This document shows positions 7,863 to 10,804 of a stretch of 10,804 bases of DNA, piece by piece; positions within the stretch are counted from its first letter, which is position 1; each line of letters starts with the position of its first letter. A program made the translations under genes and the position numbers. The stretch comes from Fragilaria radians (Eukaryota; Bacillariophyta; Fragilariophyceae; Fragilariales; Fragilariaceae): the NCBI GenBank assembly GCA_900642245.1, contig CAAAJI010000598.1:1-10804 (forward strand), in the 5' to 3' direction. A model generated the notes under the pieces. The model did no database searches and was not told the origin of the DNA. It saw only the letters and a program-made list of their open reading frames with translations.

Positions 7863-8483
7863 TCCATGGGACAACATATGTATTGACTTCATAGGACCAT
7901 ATACAATCCAGAGACAAGGAAAAATAAACCTCATATGAAAATGTGTCAAAATGATTGACTCGGCAACTGATTGGTTTGAAATACACCAGTACAACTATAA
8001 AAGATCTATCAAAGTAGCCAATATAGCTGAACAAGAATGGTTCTCAAGATATCCTTGGCCAATTCAGATAGCGTATGACAGAGGTTGTGAGTTTATATGC
8101 AAAGACTTCTAGTCCATGATAAAAAGTGACTATGGAATAAGAGGAAAGCCAATAACGGTTAGAAAACCACAAGCACATCATCAAGTCATTGGGAACATCA
8201 TCAGAACATTTGAGTTAGAAAGTAACCATCTGGATGAAGATGATCCTTAGAAAGGAATTGCAAGTGCAAGCCTGCAGTTAGATCCACTTTTCATACAAGT
8301 CTTCAAAGCACTCCAGGACAGCTTGTGTTTGAAAGAGATATGATCTTTAACCTAGGTCCATTGGATATCATAAAAGTCAATGATAATGGGACAGTACACC
8401 TTAAAATAAATTACCTTGACCCTGATCATGGGAGAGAATGCAATGTGCGGACTTCAAAGAAGAAAAGGAAGCAATATCATTGA
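7861..8483 (+). pseudogene. Ty3/gypsy integrase relic, catalytic Glu lost
   Basis: The integrase core (rve) reads from DPWDNICIDFIGPY at 7861 through MIDSATDWFEI, FSRYPWPIQIAYDRG and GKPITVRKPQA to VIGNIIRTFELE, in one frame broken by stops at 7936, 8110 and 8248. The first two catalytic aspartates are present (codons at 7885 and 8077), but the stretch that should hold the third acidic residue (after PQA, about 8173-8184) is shortened and its Glu is gone. A frameshift near 8272 leads to AVRSTFHTSLQSTPGQLVF and RDMIFN. At about 8352 some tens of residues are missing, and the match resumes with GPLDIIKVNDNGTVHLK and a Lys/Arg-rich end at 8483. Integrase would insert the element's cDNA in the nucleus. 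This copy is inactive. No gypsy LTR is visible. Confidence 0.87.
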
Positions 8484-8917
8484 GGTTTTGAACCCACAAA
8501 AGTCAGAATAGTTTATCTTTAAAAAACACTTAAGGAAAATGAAATATATTTATTTCGCCCGTTTTCATCTGACAAAACGGGGTCAATCAACAAATATTCA
8601 ACGCACTAACTAAACCTTAGGTTAATCAAAGGTTTGCAAATTAAAATAATAGTATGGTTAAAATAGACTAACCGAAAATATATCTTATCTACAAAGTGAT
8701 CATAAGATTCAATGGTAATTTCAGTAATCAAGATGGAATCAGAAGAAGGATTTAGTCATGCACCACCAATAACTGAAAGGTGTCATATTTCATTAAATTA
8801 CACATGTACCACCTATACTACATTAGGATACGTTCTACAGGCTTAATTGGTGGCATAGTGCAAAGCAAAGTCATCTTGATTTCTATCTCAAACCACGTGT
8901 TGAAAGCAAAATTGATA
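8484..8917. other. Spacer between integrase and protease relics
   Basis: No gypsy LTR or polypurine tract can be recognised after the integrase end. The last part, above about 8780, may be the decayed continuation of the minus-strand copia protease region, but the match is too weak to claim. Confidence 0.35.
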
Positions 8918-9054
8918 CTTGATACTTCCATCTTTTGTTGCAGTCATGAACTTTCCGTTGCCAACAGTGATAACGTGGTAAATAACTTGAATTTTGTACA
9001 AGTTATCCACAAAAAGCAGTAGTCCATGCTCTACTATTACAAATCCAAATTTCA
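8918..9054 (-). pseudogene. Ty1/copia protease relic
   Basis: On the minus strand, from about 9054, the frame reads EIWICNSRAWTTAFCG then a stop (9005-9003). This aligns with the copia aspartic protease active site, usually W-I-C/G-D-S-G-A-S/T-x-H...CG; here Asp has become Asn and Gly has become Arg, so the catalytic residue is lost. In the next frame, 8971 to 8918, it continues ITVGNGKFMTATKDGSIK, the typical VGNG...ATK.G segment that follows at this distance. One frameshift separates the two. The element lies in the opposite orientation to the gag and integrase relics, so it is a separate insertion or an inverted fragment. Confidence 0.6.
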
Positions 9055-9654
9055 CATGCCAGTTTCAAGTTTTACCAGAAGCCTCCGTAAGCACGACTAC
9101 AGAGGCAAAATGCTATCTTTCCTTCATATATCTAACTAGAGAATCTTTTGAAAGGATGCAAGCCTCAGTTATTACATTTACAAGTAAGTGCAACTAGGTA
9201 TCATGTCAAACGTTTGACATAATGCGTAATAATGTTTTGCTGGAATTGATTTACCATAATCTAAGGTCTTATAGGAGGTAAAAAATTAACAACAGATCTT
9301 GATACAACTGATAGATTTTGTAAGGCTTAATAAAGACTTTCTTCTTCCAAAATTACAGTGAAACTAAATTGCCTATTGTGGTCAAATTATACTAACCTTC
9401 ACCATCTGAGGTCATCGCATAATCAAGGGTCATACACATTGGTTTCCGATGCATACGCAAGAGACGATCTCTACTATATGGAGGAAAGTTTTCAACTCAT
9501 ACGACATTATATTAATGATGGTGACTTTTCGTCTCGCGATGTAAAAGTTCTTTTGTTTTCCTAGATATCCTAAATGTCCGATAAGTGTCGAGATTCGTTT
9601 GTAGTCGTGGAACGTTTTCGTTGGTTGTTGGACAGCTCCAAAAAAAAACTTGGC
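9055..9654. other. Spacer upstream of the LRR gene
   Basis: This stretch separates the retroelement relics from the leucine-rich-repeat gene and presumably contains its promoter. Minus-strand and plus-strand frames of 65-120 codons here (for example 9430-9795 minus) carry no recognised domain, and the longest runs into the first exon of the LRR gene from the other strand, so I take them as chance. Confidence 0.4.
9203..9220. promoter_or_regulatory. Perfect 18-base palindrome
   Basis: ATGTCAAAC is followed directly by GTTTGACAT, a complete inverted repeat with no spacer, 476 bases upstream of the LRR gene's ATG. Such sites often bind dimeric transcription factors, and the TGTCAAACG half resembles no site I can name with confidence. 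By rough estimate a 9+9 palindrome is expected about 0.04 times in a window this size. Function is inferred only. Confidence 0.3.
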
Positions 9655-9688
9655 ACGACTAGTTAGGTATCTGACAAAACCTAGTCGT
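9655..9688 (+). promoter_or_regulatory. Inverted repeat in the 5' leader of the LRR gene
   Basis: ACGACTAG (9655-9662) can pair with CTAGTCGT (9681-9688) around an 18-base loop; AGGT and ACCT at the loop edges (9665-9668 and 9679-9682) suggest a slightly offset, longer pairing. A further TAGTCGT lies at 9602-9608 and could compete for the left arm. The repeat ends 7 bases before the start codon, so in the mRNA it could form a hairpin that affects initiation, or in DNA be a protein site. Confidence 0.3.
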
Positions 9689-9695
9689 CGCCGCC

Positions 9696-10804
9696 ATGAG
9701 ATTGACACTCCTCTTTTTGCTTGACATTGCCGTAATCGTTCGAGGTAAGGAGTAACTTCATTCTTGTGGAAGATGATTGTAGATGCATATCTCAATTCAT
9801 AAACTCATGTATACTCCTATTTTCGTAGCAGCAACCTTGGAAGATCATGAACAGATTCAAGACGAGGTATTCGACACAAGTCATTTTGCTTCTCAACATG
9901 ATATTCACAGGCTGGTGACTTCGACTGAGAGTGAAACTTCATTGCCAGTAATTCGTCAGATAACTAGGAAACCAACCAAGAAACGTACATTGAGTCCTAC
10001 TCGGAAAAAGCCAACAGCAAAGCCAAAGGCGAAGCCCACTCCAAAGCCTATCCTGAAGCCTACGCCAAAGCCTATTCCAAAGCCTACTCCAAAGCCCACT
10101 TCCAAACCAACTCCCAGTCCCACATTACCGCCCACTCCGGATTCTCAATGTTCTGTCGCACAGGCTCCAGAGGGTAGTTTGGCCATTGCCTGTGGTGTCT
10201 TTGGTATTTCGGACTTGGAGGAATGCTCCCGTACTACAAGATTTGAGAGTGGATCGTTAGAAACTCCCATGCCAACTGAAATTGGTCTATTGACACAGGC
10301 CACACTATTGGGAGTGACTGGTGCTTCGGTACCCATGCCAGAATCCTTTGCTTGTTTGTCCAATTTGAGACATTTGTATTTGCAGGGATTGACTGGAACG
10401 ATACCTAACTTTGTGGCTACATTTTCCAAATTGACAGTCCTGGAATTGCCAGCAAACTTGGATTTTGTATTGACAGGTACCATACCATCCACAATTTCCA
10501 GTCTATCCAGATTGGTCACACTCAATTTGGCCAATAACAAATTGAATGGTCAGATTCCATCGTCCTTAACCAGTTTGTCGCTCTTGCGGTATATAGACTT
10601 TTCCTATAATGAACTGTCCGGGAACATACCTCCTTCCTTTTCCAGCTTGTCAAATTTGGAATGGCTTTCACTTTCCAATAATGAGTTAACGGGTACTATT
10701 CCAGACTCTCTCTCAAGTATGAAGGTGATGAGAGAAATGAATCTTTCCCACAATAAACTTGTTGGAACTATCCCATCCTCTTTGGAAAAATTAAAAGATT
10801 TATT
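9696..10804 (+). CDS. Secreted leucine-rich-repeat protein with Pro/Thr/Lys linker (partial, 3' end outside)
   Basis: The ATG at 9696 has a good context (GCCGCC before it). Exon 1 (9696-9744) encodes a signal peptide, MRLTLLFLLDIAVIVR. An 84-base intron follows, and exon 2 (from 9829) stays open to the window edge, giving 342 residues so far. Residues 18-74 are polar; 75-121 are a KPTPKP-type linker, like the extended linkers of diatom wall and surface proteins; 122-192 hold four cysteines (124, 138, 149, 192), perhaps a cap. From about 194 come five or more plant-type leucine-rich repeats (LxxLxLxxNxLxGxIPxxL), such as LVTLNLANNKLNGQIPSSL and LEWLSLSNNELTGTIP. The family binds other proteins or peptides at the cell surface or wall. 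Whether a membrane segment or kinase follows cannot be seen. Plant-like LRR proteins without kinases are common in diatoms. Confidence 0.87.
9745..9828 (+). other. GT-AG intron in the LRR gene
   Basis: The donor is CGAG followed by GTAAGG at 9745, and the acceptor is TATTTTCGTAG ending at 9828. Without splicing, the frame from the ATG stops at 9753. With splicing (84 bases removed, phase 1), the signal peptide joins a frame that stays open for almost 1 kb. The intron falls right at the end of the signal peptide coding region. Confidence 0.82.

Noticed and set aside
7789..8034. Minus-strand frame of 81 codons
   Set aside because: Shadow of the gag and integrase relics on the plus strand.
9060..9180. 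Possible zinc knuckle of a copia Gag on the minus strand (KCNN, stop, GLH)
   Set aside because: Only the first cysteine and a glycine fit; the second Cys is a stop codon, the His is missing, and the distance to the protease relic is too short.
9430..9795. Minus-strand frame of 121 codons
   Set aside because: No recognised domain; it crosses exon 1 and the intron of the LRR gene on the other strand.
10145..10540. Minus-strand frame of 131 codons
   Set aside because: Shadow of the LRR coding sequence; the Leu-rich plus strand leaves this antisense frame open.

Overview
The window looks like nuclear DNA of a eukaryotic microalga, most likely a diatom or other stramenopile. The signs are a single-exon secreted copper monooxygenase, a secreted protein with a Pro/Thr/Lys linker and plant-type leucine-rich repeats split by an 84-base GT-AG intron, relics of both Ty1/copia and Ty3/gypsy elements of the sort common in diatoms, AT-rich spacers, and no operons or ribosome binding sites. 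The assignment is an inference from gene style, not from a marker gene.

Layout: 1-1577 is mostly unexplained spacer with one weak exon-like stretch (558-879). On the minus strand, 3353 to 1578 encodes an intact dopamine beta-monooxygenase-like enzyme: signal peptide, DOMON domain, both copper domains with all metal ligands, and a GPI-like tail. Its upstream flank (3411-3897) holds two diverged copies of a roughly 150-base segment. From about 4.1 to 5.25 kb nothing is recognisable apart from one basic open frame.

From about 5.26 to 9.05 kb lies a graveyard of LTR retrotransposons: a short, deleted copia gag (5265-5547); a tRNA-like remnant lacking its anticodon loop (5814-5861); a gypsy-like protease scrap on the minus strand (6545-6673); a second, longer copia gag (7349-7862) preceded by a possible LTR and by a 58-base tandem repeat; a gypsy integrase (7861-8483) joined directly to that gag in another frame; and a copia protease scrap on the minus strand (about 8918-9054). 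All are broken by stops, frameshifts or deletions. None can encode a working protein.

From 9696 to the right edge runs a plus-strand gene for a secreted leucine-rich-repeat protein, cut off by the window end. An inverted repeat just before its start codon and an 18-base perfect palindrome about 475 bases upstream are possible regulatory features. The two intact genes both encode secreted or surface proteins, but nothing in the sequence ties them into one pathway. I found no CRISPR array, rRNA, intact tRNA or convincing new multi-gene system; the most unusual items are the copia-gypsy chimera, the duplicated flank of the monooxygenase and the tRNA-like remnant.
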